Shown here: piece after piece, positions 13,301-24,655 of the stretch | How the letters are laid out: each line of letters opens with the position of its first letter | How positions within the stretch are numbered: the first letter of the stretch is position 1 | Assembly: GCF_024586455.1 (NCBI RefSeq) | Contig: NC_065921.1 | Coordinates: 89,278,061-89,342,060 of the forward strand | DNA from: Bactrocera neohumeralis | Lineage: Eukaryota; Arthropoda; Insecta; Diptera; Tephritidae | DNA length: 64,000 nucleotides | Reading direction: 5' to 3' | Made by a program: the position numbers and the translations under genes | Notes under the pieces: generated by a model | What the model was told of the DNA's origin: nothing | Databases searched by the model: none | The model's input: the letters and a program-made list of their open reading frames with translations, nothing else

Positions 13301-13930
13301 TGTGCATGCGTCCGTGTTTGAGGAGGTGTTTATGTGTGTTTGTGGCTTAGGCGCTTGCTGTTCGTACACTTCGGTTGCCGTCGTTGCAGATAATTTTATA
13401 TGCAGCATAATTAGATTGGTTATTTGCTTAGGCGTTATTTGGCTGTACAATTCAAAGACTTGGATGTAAATGTGAGAATTTCTTCGCACACATACACAGG
13501 AATATGAGCATAATTGAAATTGCTGTTATATTCTCTCGACAGTTCGCTTCACATGTCTCGGAGTAAACGTCTCGAGCGTGATGTAGACGTTCTCTAAAAA
13601 TTAGCGTAAAATATGGTCTGAGTGACAGAAATGTATTTCAACTTAAGAAGAAGCTAAAATTTTAAACTAACATAAGTCAACTTAAGTTATTTTGAAAAAT
13701 TTGCCTTTGTTTGTGCAAATTGTTAGAGTCTCGTTGTGTGTAGTTTAACTCAAACAATACTTTGCGTTTAAAAATTTGAAATTATCTTAATCTCATATAT
13801 AAATAAAATGATCTCATATTTACTAGAAATCAAAATACAGCACTTAGCTTAATTCACTTAGGCTTTTTTCGAGGAGAAAACGCTCACTTCGACTCATAAA
13901 GCATTATTTATGCTCTAGCATAAAAATAAA
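10346..13930. other. No gene recognised; simple-repeat-rich DNA
   Basis: Contains CA runs (10997-11013), GTT runs (12298-12315 and 12430-12465), a TG run (13183-13203) and several TAAT-rich stretches. Many short open frames on both strands are Cys/His/Thr-rich products of TG/CA repeats. No exon is supported. Confidence 0.6.
13183..13203. repeat. (GT)n microsatellite
   Basis: About ten uninterrupted GT units. Confidence 0.95.
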
Positions 13931-14084
13931 GTTAACTTTTTTTCAACTTCCCCAAATTTAATTATTTTTTTGCTTAAATGAAGCTTAAAATCTGACATTT
14001 CGAAAATTATATGGTACAGAAGGAGATATACGATTGCAACGACCTCTATTGACAAAATACGAAAAGACTTTTTCGACTACCCAA
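13931..14084 (-). mobile_element. Mariner 5' end fragment (same family as copies 1 and 2)
   Basis: The reverse complement begins with the 19-base inverted repeat TTGGGTAGTCGAAAAAGTC next to a TA at 14085-14086. It continues with the 5' untranslated sequence shared with the elements at 9.13 kb and 20.41 kb (the CAATAGAGGTCGTTGC block, then AAATTTGGGGAAGTTG). It stops before the coding region near 13931. It is a truncated or deleted copy without coding capacity. Confidence 0.85.
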
Positions 14085-14086
14085 TA

Positions 14087-16654
14087 TTATTGATTTGAAA
14101 ATTCGCTACACCCTTCTCTTCTTATCCGCAACACGTACTGGAGTTATTTGGAAATTAGCTCGCACAAAACAATAAAAACAATGACAACAAGTGAGATCTA
14201 CATATTTCTTGTAATGTCAGGTATATTTGGCCGAGCAACTTTAGTTTATATTTTGCCTCACACTTTTGGGTTTACTGCCAACTCGCTACAGCACACACAC
14301 ACATACACTCACACATCCAAACCAGCTTCTGCACAAACACTACTTGCCCCAACTACAACGGCGGCTATCCTTTCCATGTCATTTGCTTTAGTTACATGAG
14401 TTTCAACCACTGAGCCCTGCTTCCCCTCCCGCCGCGCCGCCAACACGTCTACTTGGCATTAAGTTACCGCAGCTACTTATTGAAAAGGCATCGTAATAAG
14501 TTTGCCTTATCCTTTGGAGCCACTTGTACTCGTGCCGCCGCCGGCTCCTCTTTGCCTAATAAATTTGTGAAATGTGAATAAGATTTCGGTCGAATTCGAA
14601 TTTGCATGCGCTCCGCCGCACACACCGCCCGCCCCACCGCCACACCGCAACAATTCAATACACTCATATGTATTTATGGCGCAAAAACAATCAACGCTGT
14701 TGTTGCTCTTGTTGCTATGCAGAGGTCAGTGAAGCGAGCGAACAAGCGCAAGGGCGGATGGGAATATTTAAACTTTCTTGAAATAAACTTAACTGCAAAA
14801 TTAATTATAAAAGGCAATTGTGCAAGTGTATACAACCACACCCGCCCAGCCGCTCATCCTCGTCCAGCCCCGCTCAACCCCGCTCAGCCAGCGCGCGTGT
14901 GTGTTCGAGCACATGCCTGCGTCCAAAATGCCTGAGCTTGAGCATGTGTACGAGTGAGGTCTTGTATGTGTGCGTGTGTGTTGGTGCAAGGTGTTGGCAT
15001 GGAATCTGCATAACTATCGCCATTCAATGTTGCCGCCTGCCTGCCAGTCCCAACTTCGCTGCTGTCCGCAATTCTTAGCCAGTAAATAACCGCCTGCTGC
15101 CCCAACCCACCACCGCTGCGCCTGCAAACTTATTCACTTGTATGTCTGCTACATCCTCCGCATGTCGTTGTAGTGGTGGCCAACATCTTCCGCATGCAGA
15201 CAGGCCCCACACACACTCACACATGCGCGCAAGTAATAAGCTGCCATGTTAGTGATTTTCAATGTACTTATACACATGTGATTTGCTAAGCCGCTTGTGT
15301 TGTTATTGTTGTTGTTGTGTGTGCGCGTGTGCCTCGCCGCTTTGCATGTATTGAAAGACTAATTAAATGTTGAAGATTATTCGGTCGTCCTGTCCAAGTC
15401 GAAACGCAGCAGACACCCCCACACTCGCCTGCCCGTGTTGTTCGAAATTCCTCTCATCTTCGGCAGCGGCGTCTTTGGCTTGGCTTTCGGCGCCGTGGAA
15501 TTTGTATCGGCTCGGAAACTTTACGCCTCGCTAGCCGGCACCACTCGCAGCTAACTAACTACTCATATTATAAAGTGCTGTGCATGTATGTGTGCGGCTA
15601 ACTGTATATGTTCGTACACACACACACATACACAGAATCGCTGTCACTTTGCCCCGCCGACGCTGTCACTCACACTCGCTTATTGAAATTAGAAACGACC
15701 ACGAAGGATGGCCAACGCAATTCCGTTGCTTCCAAGAAAATTACTGTTAATGCAATCACGTGTGTGTGTGTTTGTATATTTATATGTGTGCGCAAGTGGG
15801 TTGATTGCCGCTGCTGAATGCTTTCTAATTATCCCTATGGTCGCGTTTACAATTTTATTATACCCACAGCCTTACCCCACCGCCCTCCAGCCCGCCGTTC
15901 TTCGCGACCTGCGCTCATTATTGTTGCTGTGTTGCTACGCTTATCGCTCCTGCATATTATTGAATATAGTTTTGGCAGCGCTGTGCGCCGAGAACTGGCA
16001 ACTTTCATTAGTGCTGCGGTGAATGCGAGGATGTTGTCGTTTAAAATGGAATAAATTAAGATTTCATGCATCTAATGTGACCCCCACACACAGCCGTTTT
16101 AAACGTGTGCGTGTGGTGCATGCTTGTGTGTGGACTCGCGTGCGGCTGTAGTGGTTTGCAAATTTTGACGTGATGAAATGTCAAAGCTTTCTCAGCTACA
16201 TGCTGTGGCATGGCATATATTATATACTGTTATATGAGTTTATATAAGGGATTTCTGTGTGTGTGTGGGTATGTGTTGGGCTGCGGTGGCGTATACTCGA
16301 TTTTCATTTCGGAACACATTTAATAGCAACTGAAATTCAATTAAAGTCCATTTTGACTAGCATTTCGCAATTACATTGGCCGAGGACACACGAAAATGAA
16401 TTGAATTTATTATGCAATGAATCTCAGCTGGTGCGAGGCGGCTGAGTGGCAGATTGGACGAAGGTTCTATTTTGAAATGTTATATTTGGAAATATCTTTC
16501 TAAATGATGAGAAAAGTTCATGAGAGCCAAATCAATGGTACTCTCTTATTGTATATCTCTTTGGTCGCTAGATTATCAATATATTATATTACGTAGAAGT
16601 AGATACCATGAAAGAAAATGCAAAATTTGGAATATTTTGAGCGCATCCAAGTTA
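14087..16654. other. No gene recognised; simple-repeat-rich DNA
   Basis: GC-richer than most of the window at 14400-15550, with short CA/TG runs (14286-14310, 14965-14985, 15300-15330, 15617-15632). No protein family recognised. The longer open frames follow the dinucleotide repeats. Confidence 0.55.
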
Positions 16655-16658
16655 ACGA

Positions 16659-16700
16659 AATTATAGCTTCAGTGCACCCGAAGTTAACGTTTTCTCTTAA
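16659..16700 (+). repeat. Family A repeat, degenerate hairpin end
   Basis: The sequence GCTTCAGTGCACCCGAAG followed by TTAACGTTTTCTCTTA matches the terminal stem-loop and T-rich spacer of family A. The final CTTG has become CTTA. Only the end is recognisable. Confidence 0.55.
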
Positions 16701-16875
16701 AAATGATCGTTCAGTATGTATTGCAACTAAATGCTAAAATGATTCGATCCAGAAATTTGTTTTGGGGAATGCCTTGAAAAATAATCCAAGACAAAATGCG
16801 CGACGATATATTGTAAAATAAACTTGCTTCCATATAAGGACCTGGTTTTAATTAATTAATTCCATCTACATCCTA

Positions 16876-17789
16876 ACAGGTCAATTAAAAAGTCCACAGC
16901 CTTCCATTTTTTTGGCAAAATTCGTTTTATTTACTCCACATAGTTTCCTTCAGGGGTGATACACTGATTCTGAACGGTATGTATTAATCGGTGTTATGTC
17001 TTTTAAAGGTAGTAAAAAAAATTATTCCTTTTGCATCGCAAAATACAGTTGCCATAAGCCCGATAACCGGCTGTTGCGTTTTTCCACGCTTTGTAGCGGA
17101 TTCTTCGTAAGTAGTCCACTCGGATGACTTCTGATTGGATTTCGAAGTGAAATAATGGAGTCACATTTCATCCACTGTCACATATCAACGCAAAAACCTC
17201 GGGTTAATTACGCTTGAACATCTCCAAACAGTGCTCCGAATCATCAACTCATCACATCATTAGTTTTGGTCAAAAGTGAGCTCGCGCTCGCACCCACTTT
17301 GCACAGAGCTTTCTCATGCTGAAATATTCTTTCACTATCTATATATATATATATATATCCAGCCCTTACTTCGTTTTTTGAGGTCTTTAGAGTCTGAGCT
17401 ATGTCAAACAACTTCACTTTAGTGTCATTTAAAAGTATTTTGGCAACCTTTTTGATGTTTTCGTCGGGAACAACCTCTTTTGGGTGTCCGTCTTCGGTGC
17501 TCATTTCATCACCTCTAAATATTGCTTATCAATCCGTAATGGTTTGTTTTTTTGGGGCAGTGTCCGAAAACTAATCCTAAAGCCAAGTTTTGCTTCAACT
17601 GTATTTTGCCCCATCGAAAAGCAATATTTTATCAACACGTGAATTTCATTTTAATCAAATTCTTTTACAAAAATGAAAGTTGCCTCACTCAAAATGATAT
17701 AATTCCCAAACTATTGATCTGGCAGCTGTCAAAATTATACTCGTGCATTGTGAAGCTTAAAGCTACCGTGGACTTTTCAATTGACTTCT
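16876..17789 (-). mobile_element. Mariner transposon relic with TA duplications (second lineage)
   Basis: A 914 bp element. The left end reads CAGGTCAATTAAAAAGTCCA and the right end mirrors it (GTGGACTTTTCAATTGACTT), giving terminal inverted repeats of about 20-25 bases. TA flanks both ends (16874-16875 and 17790-17791). The transposase is on the minus strand: N-terminal remains lie upstream of about 17510, then DGHPKEVVPDENIKKVAKIL and KLFDIAQTLKTSKNEV, typical of the second DNA-binding motif. A recognisable HEKALCKVGASASSLLTKTN stretch follows. Most of the catalytic domain has been lost or scrambled, and only short C-terminal traces remain near 16940-17000. This is a dead, shortened copy. 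Confidence 0.88.
17244..17504 (-). pseudogene. Mariner transposase N-terminal fragment interrupted by an AT microsatellite
   Basis: An 86-residue open segment from the element at 16.88-17.79 kb. The first 46 residues align by eye with the region between the two helix-turn-helix motifs of this mariner group. An (AT)n tract at about 17339-17358 then adds Tyr-Ile repeats where the family has the end of the second DNA-binding helix. After it the sequence resumes as HEKALCKVGASASSL. No catalytic residues are present in this segment. Confidence 0.8.
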
Positions 17790-17804
17790 TACAAAAGGAT
17801 GAAT

Positions 17805-18099
17805 AGGATACAACTTGTTATACATTTTTCTTCCAAATCATCAAAAAATGTAAAATCTTTGGTTAGCAGATGTAGTGAAGGTGCACAATCTAAATGTGTC
17901 GGAAAGCTCAGTCAAACTTTGACTAAGATTTAATCAATATTTTTATACTAACATATATAACCATATTGAATATACTTTAGTTAAAGTTATACTGAGCTTT
18001 CCAACATATTTAGATTGCGCATCTTCACTTTATGAGCTAACCAAAAGATAACCATTTTTTTAAATCGTTTGGAAGAAAATGTATAGCGAGATGTATCCT
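17805..18099. mobile_element. Foldback/MITE-like long inverted repeat
   Basis: The left arm (17806 to about 17945) and the right arm (about 17960-18098) are inverted complements over roughly 140 bases with about 80% identity by eye. Both arms begin GGATAC and share, in order, TATACATTTT, CTTCCAAA, TTTGGTTAG, GTGAAG, CAATCTAAAT and GGAAAGCTCAGT. The loop is short and AT-rich. There is no coding capacity. It begins 16 bases beyond the mariner end at 17789. I could not define a clean target duplication. It is probably a non-autonomous foldback element whose mobiliser is unknown. Confidence 0.85.
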
Positions 18100-20405
18100 T
18101 AATTCACATATATTATATTATATATTTTCGGCCATAATTTGTCTCTTCTGAACATTCCAACAACACAACTAAAGCGCCATTCAAAACGTGTCCTATAAAA
18201 TAACGGTAAATGAAGAGAAGGCCACCATCAAACTGAAGGCGCCTAATGCTTTACCGGGTGACCCCCCATCCACACTTTTACATTAACATCTCTCAATTAC
18301 AGCTTTTCATATGTTTTATGTCAACAGTGAAAACACAAACTTTTTCATTTTACACCAACAGCAACCAAAGCAAAAGTAAAATAAAAACATTAACGCTCAA
18401 CTTTAATTCGAAAATGTTGAATGTTTTAATTATAATTATGAAAATTGTCGTGCATTTGCATAATCAAGCACAAAATACAAGCTGATAAGGGACACAGACA
18501 CAGTAGAGTCTGTGGTCTGTAAGTCACTGTGGTGCACACCGCTGCAACACCCTTCTCTGCTGCTGTCCTTTACTATATAGCCACTCAAGGAGGCAAAAAC
18601 AACACGCGACGCCTGTTTGGTGCACTAATTTGAATATCGGACTGTGCGCATTTGGTCCTTGTTGCCTCGAAAAGTAAGGGTTCCCAGCAAATTGTATATG
18701 TATGCGTGTGAGGTCTTGAAAAGACATATATTTAAAATGTGAATAACTGGAGTAGTTCGAGTGCAGGTAAGACTATGGAGAGGCTGTTAGTTATAGTTAG
18801 GAATGAATAAAGTCAGAAATATATATTGAAACTATCTTTAGTTTTGAGACACTTTTATCAAATGAGGAATAAGTTTTTTCGTTGCAAATACTAATTTTGA
18901 AATATTATTTAGTTAGTTGACAAGCGCTTCTTCTTTAATTAATTCGTTAAATATTTTTATATTTGGGGTACTCACAACCCGTCGTAGAGCATCGTAAAAT
19001 CGTAAAATTATAAATTTTTACACTTGTTTAAAAAAATTGTTGTTGGATTTCATACAAAAATGAGTTTACACATTTACAATTCTCAATGCTATGTTTTCGA
19101 TTTTTTAAAATTCAAAATTTTTGTATTCAAAAATATTTGTTTTGAATTTTTGACGAGTATCTGATGTTTTTATTATTTTTTTATATTTTTTAAATGTCAA
19201 TAAAAATTTAAAAAAATTGTGTAAAAATGGTAAAAACGTTTTTTTTTTTTTTTGAAAAATGCCTAAAATTTCGGCGTCTAGACCAGAATACTCCCTTAAA
19301 TTGGCACGTCCGTCCATTGAGCCGCACACACACATGCAAATATGTATGAACGATTCTACCAACGCTAAGCGTGCTTACTGCGCCCCACCACAAACCTATA
19401 GAATCCATAAACGCACACACACAAACATACATATATATATAAATTTCCGAAAAGTTCCGCTGTCTTCGGTTGCATGTCGTCTGCGGACAACTTACAGGAT
19501 AACTAGCACAGCATATCCTTAGCACACAATTTCCACTCAACTATTCTGCCCAACTTTGCGCGCTTAAGTAGGGAAATATCTCACAGTGGCGTATTTGTGT
19601 GCGTGTGTGTGCGTGTTTATGCGAAAGTTTCTAATGCAAAATTACATTATGACTTGTTTAAAATTCAAATTCGAAAACACTAAAATCATGTTGAATTGCT
19701 TTTTGGGTCTCACACAGAAAACCGGTGAGGCTACCGACCGTGGAAGGGTTATATACTTAATCACACATATACATACATACATACATATGATAATCGTAAT
19801 GTTTGCAGTGGTCACAGCTAAGAGGGGGGTGGGAGGCGCAGTGGTTTGCTTATTATAACAGTAAATATGCTTATTTGTATGTGTGTATGTGTATTAGCTG
19901 CTGAGCTGGTTCTGTTGGTGGTTGTTGTGGGCCACAGCACGAATATCTTGTATGCGCTGTTGTTGTTGTTGCCATGACTGTCTAAACATTGTGGAGAGTG
20001 GAATGTATAGTATGTGAGCTGTCCTTACAATTAAGTGTTTCATTTCGCCTTCACACATACACAAATGCCAATATGTGTGTGTGCGTGTGAGTTTGTATGC
20101 TAATATCTGCGACCACCAACTCCTCAAGGCGCTCGCATATCAGTAGTGTTACCTTTATGAGGGAAATAGTTGGACAATATAGTTTTCACTTGTCAATCCG
20201 CATTTACTGTGTGTAAATGTGTGTGTGTTTTTAATTATATGCGCGTTTATGTGTTTATTTTAGTGCGCGATGTGTCATTTTGACATTCGGAAGACGGCAG
20301 GCTCAAAAAGAGATAGTGGAAATGTAGTTTATCAGTAGGCTGTGATTGGAGGACTCTTTTTTGAAGATGTGGGCTGACTTTTCGAAGGTTTAGGACATAT
20401 GTATG
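18100..20405. other. No gene recognised; very AT-rich segment
   Basis: 18800-19260 is extremely AT-rich and includes a run of about 17 T's near 19238-19254. CA/TG and (CATA)n runs occur at 19420-19440 and 19765-19785. No exon or element recognised. Confidence 0.55.
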
Positions 20406-20407
20406 TA

Positions 20408-21338
20408 CCCACTTTCAAAAAAGTCTTTTCGTATTTTGTCAATAGATGTCGTTGCAGTCGCATATCTTTAGTCCTATCAATCACATTGTGTCACACCATA
20501 TAGTGTTGGAAAGGTGAGACTTCATCAATTAAAAAAACATTAAATTTGGGGAAGTTGAAAAAAAGTTCCAACTGTTCAAACATTAATGAAATAATGAAGA
20601 AACTCGTTATATTCTGAAACTTTTGTATAAAAAAGGAAACAATGCCACGCAGCCACCAATGCAATTTGTGAACTTAACGAAATGAAGTCGAACCTTTTCT
20701 GGAGCGCATGGTAACAGGAAACGAAAAGTGGATCAAATACGACAATACTCGTAAAGTGCGAAAAAATCATGGTCCAAGCATGGTGAAGCTCAACAAATGG
20801 TCGCAAACCCAAGATTGATGCCTCGAAAGTTTAAGAGTTATGCTGAGTGTTTGGTGGGATTGGAAAAGAATCATGAACTATGAGCTCCTTCAGCCTGGTC
20901 GAACAATTGATTGTACATTTTACTGTAAACAACTGATGAGATTGAAGCAAGCAATCGAAAAAAATGGCTAAAACTGATCAACAGAGAGGGCTTCGTCTTC
21001 GATCAGGACAACGCTAGACCACTCACATCTTTGATGACTCGGTAAAAACTGGGAGAGCTTGGCTGGGAAGTTTTGCCGCATTTGTTTCGGTCAATGTAGA
21101 ACTCTCTTAATGGAATAAAGTTAGCTTAAGAGAAGCCTGTGAAAATTACTTGTCCCAGTTTTTCGCCAAGAAACCAGAAAAGTTTTACACTGATGGAATA
21201 ATGTCTCTAGCGGAAAAATATAAAAATGGCAGAAAGTCGACCATAATAGTACATATTTGGTTCATTAAAGTTCATTATATATACAAAAAAAAAAAACAGT
21301 TTGATTAGAAATACGAAAAGACTTTTTCGACTATCCAA
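20408..21338 (+). mobile_element. Mariner transposon, internally deleted (copy 2 of the 9.13 kb family)
   Basis: The right end shows the intact inverted repeat (GAAAAGACTTTTTCGACTAT) followed by TA at 21339-21340. The left end is degraded but keeps AAAAAAGTCTTTTCGTATTT after a TA at 20406-20407. Compared with copy 1, about 300 bp encoding the helix-turn-helix region are missing near 20680, where the reading jumps from AMQFVNLTK to EVEPFLERMVTG. The first catalytic position reads VTGNEKWIKY (D to N). The second block reads VFDQDNARPLTS. The third catalytic block is lost in a short deletion near 21075. The 3' coding tail and untranslated region match copy 1. Dead copy. Confidence 0.88.
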
Positions 21339-21340
21339 TA

Positions 21341-23879
21341 TAATTGTAAAGCAGTTAAGTGTGATGTTGGCTGCGAAGAAATTCAATAAGATCAGCTCCT
21401 GTCAACAAATAAAATTATTTAGTGAACGACTCAATTTAGGATTTACAATGTAAGCTGCAGTAAGAACAATTTCGTTGAATATATATATATATGTATATAT
21501 TGAGCGGACGGACTTAGAAGAAGAAGGCCCCCACTTTCTGCAGACTTTGAGCGCAAATTAGCCGAGTGTTTCGCTTTCAATTGTGAATTGCAACAGACAA
21601 GCTACGTGGCTACAACAACACGCCTTTGCAGTATAAATTTTCCAGTAAGAAGTTAGTTAGAAGTTTCGAAATTTGTGGCACGCGTACGCGCGTGAGTAAT
21701 TGGATAGTTTGAATAACCGAAAATGTTGGTTTATGGCAAATAAGCTTGCATGTACTTGCGTAGCACACATATAAGCGAACAAACGCAAGCCGTTGGCGAT
21801 GCTGTCATGTAATGTTTTGGAAGATGCCCCAATTCCACAAGCGGCCGCCATCTTTAAATAGATCTGCCACTCTTGCTGATTATGCCGCACCGCAGCTAAC
21901 CCCAAATGCTGCTTAGCCAACTGTCCGGCGCCGAAAACCTTACATTTTCCATTATAAATTCTAATTATTTTGTTGCATGTACTGCTATGTGTGTGTGTTT
22001 GTGTGGAGTCGCTGCCAATTTACATATTTGCCTTTATATGTGTGCGTGTGTGTGTGAGTGTGTGCGTGTAGTTTCGAACGCCTCCCCAAAACTATTCACT
22101 AACTAATCGCACTTGGCTTGTTACACGCAATACCAATACAACTGCACATGCTTCAAATATGTATGTGTGCGTCTGTGTTTGCATGAATACTGTCCCCTGC
22201 GGCCATTGCCAATCCATGCCACCTTCTTGCAAGTCGACGCAACGCTCCACACCCCAAACTGCGCTTCGCCTGGTCTGTTGAAACGCCCGCCCTGCCCCCA
22301 GCGCTGTTCGTCCAGCGCGCCACCGCAGCTCATCTCCTCGGCGCACACCGTGGCCTCTGTCCTCTGTCTTGTCTGGCGAATTAATTAAGTGTTTTGTGTG
22401 CGCTGCAATCCTTTTGCGGTTAAGCGAGTACAAGGCATTCACCAAACGGCTGACGGTGGAGCGGGGGAAGACACAGCCAGTTTCCTTACATAATGTGTGC
22501 ATACATACGGACACAATCAAAAGCAAAGGTAGATTTTATGCCGTTATATATCGAAACATGTGCTTGCATGTATGTGTGTAGGCCTATGAAAGTATAGGTG
22601 TGTGCGTGTGCTGGCGCGTCTTAAGGAAAATTTGAATTTTGAATTAAATGTTCATTCATTCGTTCAAGCATTCAAATTCAATTTTGTTTTCTTTTTCTAT
22701 GAATTAATGTATTTAGTGCCTTCCATATGTTTGTGTTCCCGCCTCAGCATTAATTATCAGCCGAAGATTACCTGAATATCCACATAAAGAATTGTGTATA
22801 AATAAGTGCCACTCCATAGTCGATAGATTGAAGGCATCACGATATATAACGGTAATTGATTCACAATGTGTTTGAGTAATCTATCAGCGTACCACTAAAT
22901 TTGAAGCTCAGCTGTGTTTAGATTGAGGTTATGTAGGCAACTCCACAGCTTACACAAAAAACAGCACATCGACGCATTTCCAGCTATCAGTGAGAAACCC
23001 GGCCCTGTAATCCAACTTTGAGCGTCTTCTATTACGTGTTCGATTTCCTAGCGGGTCTGTTGCCACCTCTATCTGCATATCCATCTTAAATTATGCACCG
23101 CATGCACATATGCTAATATGATTTCGAAAGGCGAAACTCATTCGTGTCACATCATTATATGACTAAACCGATTGTGTTGCTTTGAGCTCACGAAAAATAA
23201 GCAAAGAAAAGAAAGGCCGCATGGGTGGAGCCATAATTTGGAATATTGATGCCATTTATTGCGGTTTGTCTGTGGTAAATATGACTTGAAACAAGTATTT
23301 AAACAATAGACGAGTTCTCTGCTAAAGAGCTTTTGTTAAAAAGCTCTGGAAGCTCTCAACACAGCCATAAAGTTAAGGGTTTCATATAGTCTCATAGAGT
23401 TATAAGTTATAACGAACCGAAAACATAGAGTTAACAATTCAAACTGGGCAAACTCATTTTTGTATATAATCCAACAACAATTTAAAAAAAGTGTATAAAT
23501 TTATGATTTTACAATGCGTTATGACTAGTTCTGAGTATCCTAAGTGTGTTTTATATCTCAAATAAAAGCCACATATGTGTAAATCTGATAAAAGTCAAGA
23601 CGAAGCTTTCAAAAGCTTATACAGTAGCTTTGGTGTACATCGTTTTCAACGAACAGCTCTTTCTAATTCTACCAGCACAAAGTCTCGGCCGAACCAGTAC
23701 GTCTGTAATACAGACTCTGTATCCACTTATAATTGTATGCCATAGATTCCGATACGGCAAATACAAATTTAAAACCAATTCACTGATGAAAGCTTCGGTT
23801 AAGCTTTGAAATCTCTCACTATAGCATTTCCTAAATGCTCCCATAGGTTTGAAATTTTACATAAATTATCTTTTGTGGG
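21341..23879. other. No gene recognised
   Basis: Contains an (AT)n run near 21478-21500 and TG runs near 21985-22075. The segment 22190-22380 is GC-richer and gives open frames on both strands, but none has a recognisable domain. Confidence 0.55.
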
Positions 23880-24655
23880 TCTTAGCTTGTTTTTATAACC
23901 TGAACAGAGTACCTATATAATGTTTGGCACGAGGTTTGTAACAACAAGAAGGAAACGTTGGAGACCCCATAAAATTTAAATAGGATATTAGCATGACGAG
24001 CTGAGTCGATTTAACCATATCTGCCTGTCTTTCCCTCTGTCTAATTTTGCATACGTTTTTTTCTCTCCAAGAAGCTACAAATTTGTCGGAACAGCCAATA
24101 TCGAACTACTATAGTATTATATACAAATGTAGCTGCCATACACACTGAGCAATGGGAATAAAGTCCTTGTATGGAAAACTTTTTCATTTCACAAGATATC
24201 TTCACGAAATTCAGCATGGATTATCGTGTAAGATAATAATGCTATGTCCGAAGAAATTTTTCAGATCAGACCATTATATCCTATAGCTGCCATATAAACT
24301 GAACGATCGAACTCAAGTCCTTGTATGGAAAACTTTGACGAGTTATCTCTAAGAGATTTAGTATGGATTGTTATCTAAGGCAACCTTATAATATTCAAAG
24401 ACAGTATCTCGATCGGACTACTATAGCATATAGCTGCCATACAAACTGAACGATCTGAAACAATTACTTGTATGAAAAACTTTTTTATTTGATGAAATAT
24501 CTTCACAAAACTTAATATGGATAATTGCCGAAGAAAACAGAGCAATCTCTGAAGAAATTGTTCCAATCGGATCACTATAGCATATAGCTGCCATACAAAC
24601 TGACTGATTAAAATCAGGTTCTTATAAGCATTTGTGATATTATAGCTTCGGTTTA
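23880..24655 (+). repeat. Family A dispersed repeat
   Basis: Oriented with the hairpin end at the right. From the left it has a GTTTGTAACAACAAGAAGGA block, an ACGTTGGAGACCCCATAAAA-like block, GAGCTGAGTCGATTTAACCA, and then successive internal units. Each unit contains TAGCTGCCATACAAACTGA or a variant (about 24131, 24291, 24434 and 24588), so the period is about 145-160 bases. It ends with a half stem-loop (TATAGCTTCGGTTT) near 24655. The units are diverged. No coding capacity. Confidence 0.85.

Noticed and set aside
16081..16280. TG/CA-rich stretch considered as a promoter with a TATATTATATACTG box near 16220
   Set aside because: No downstream coding sequence or initiator context; such AT runs are common across the window.
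22092..22526. 144-residue minus-strand open frame in a GC-richer block
   Set aside because: Several frames are open on both strands here, with no recognisable domain or codon pattern. GC content alone explains the lack of stops.
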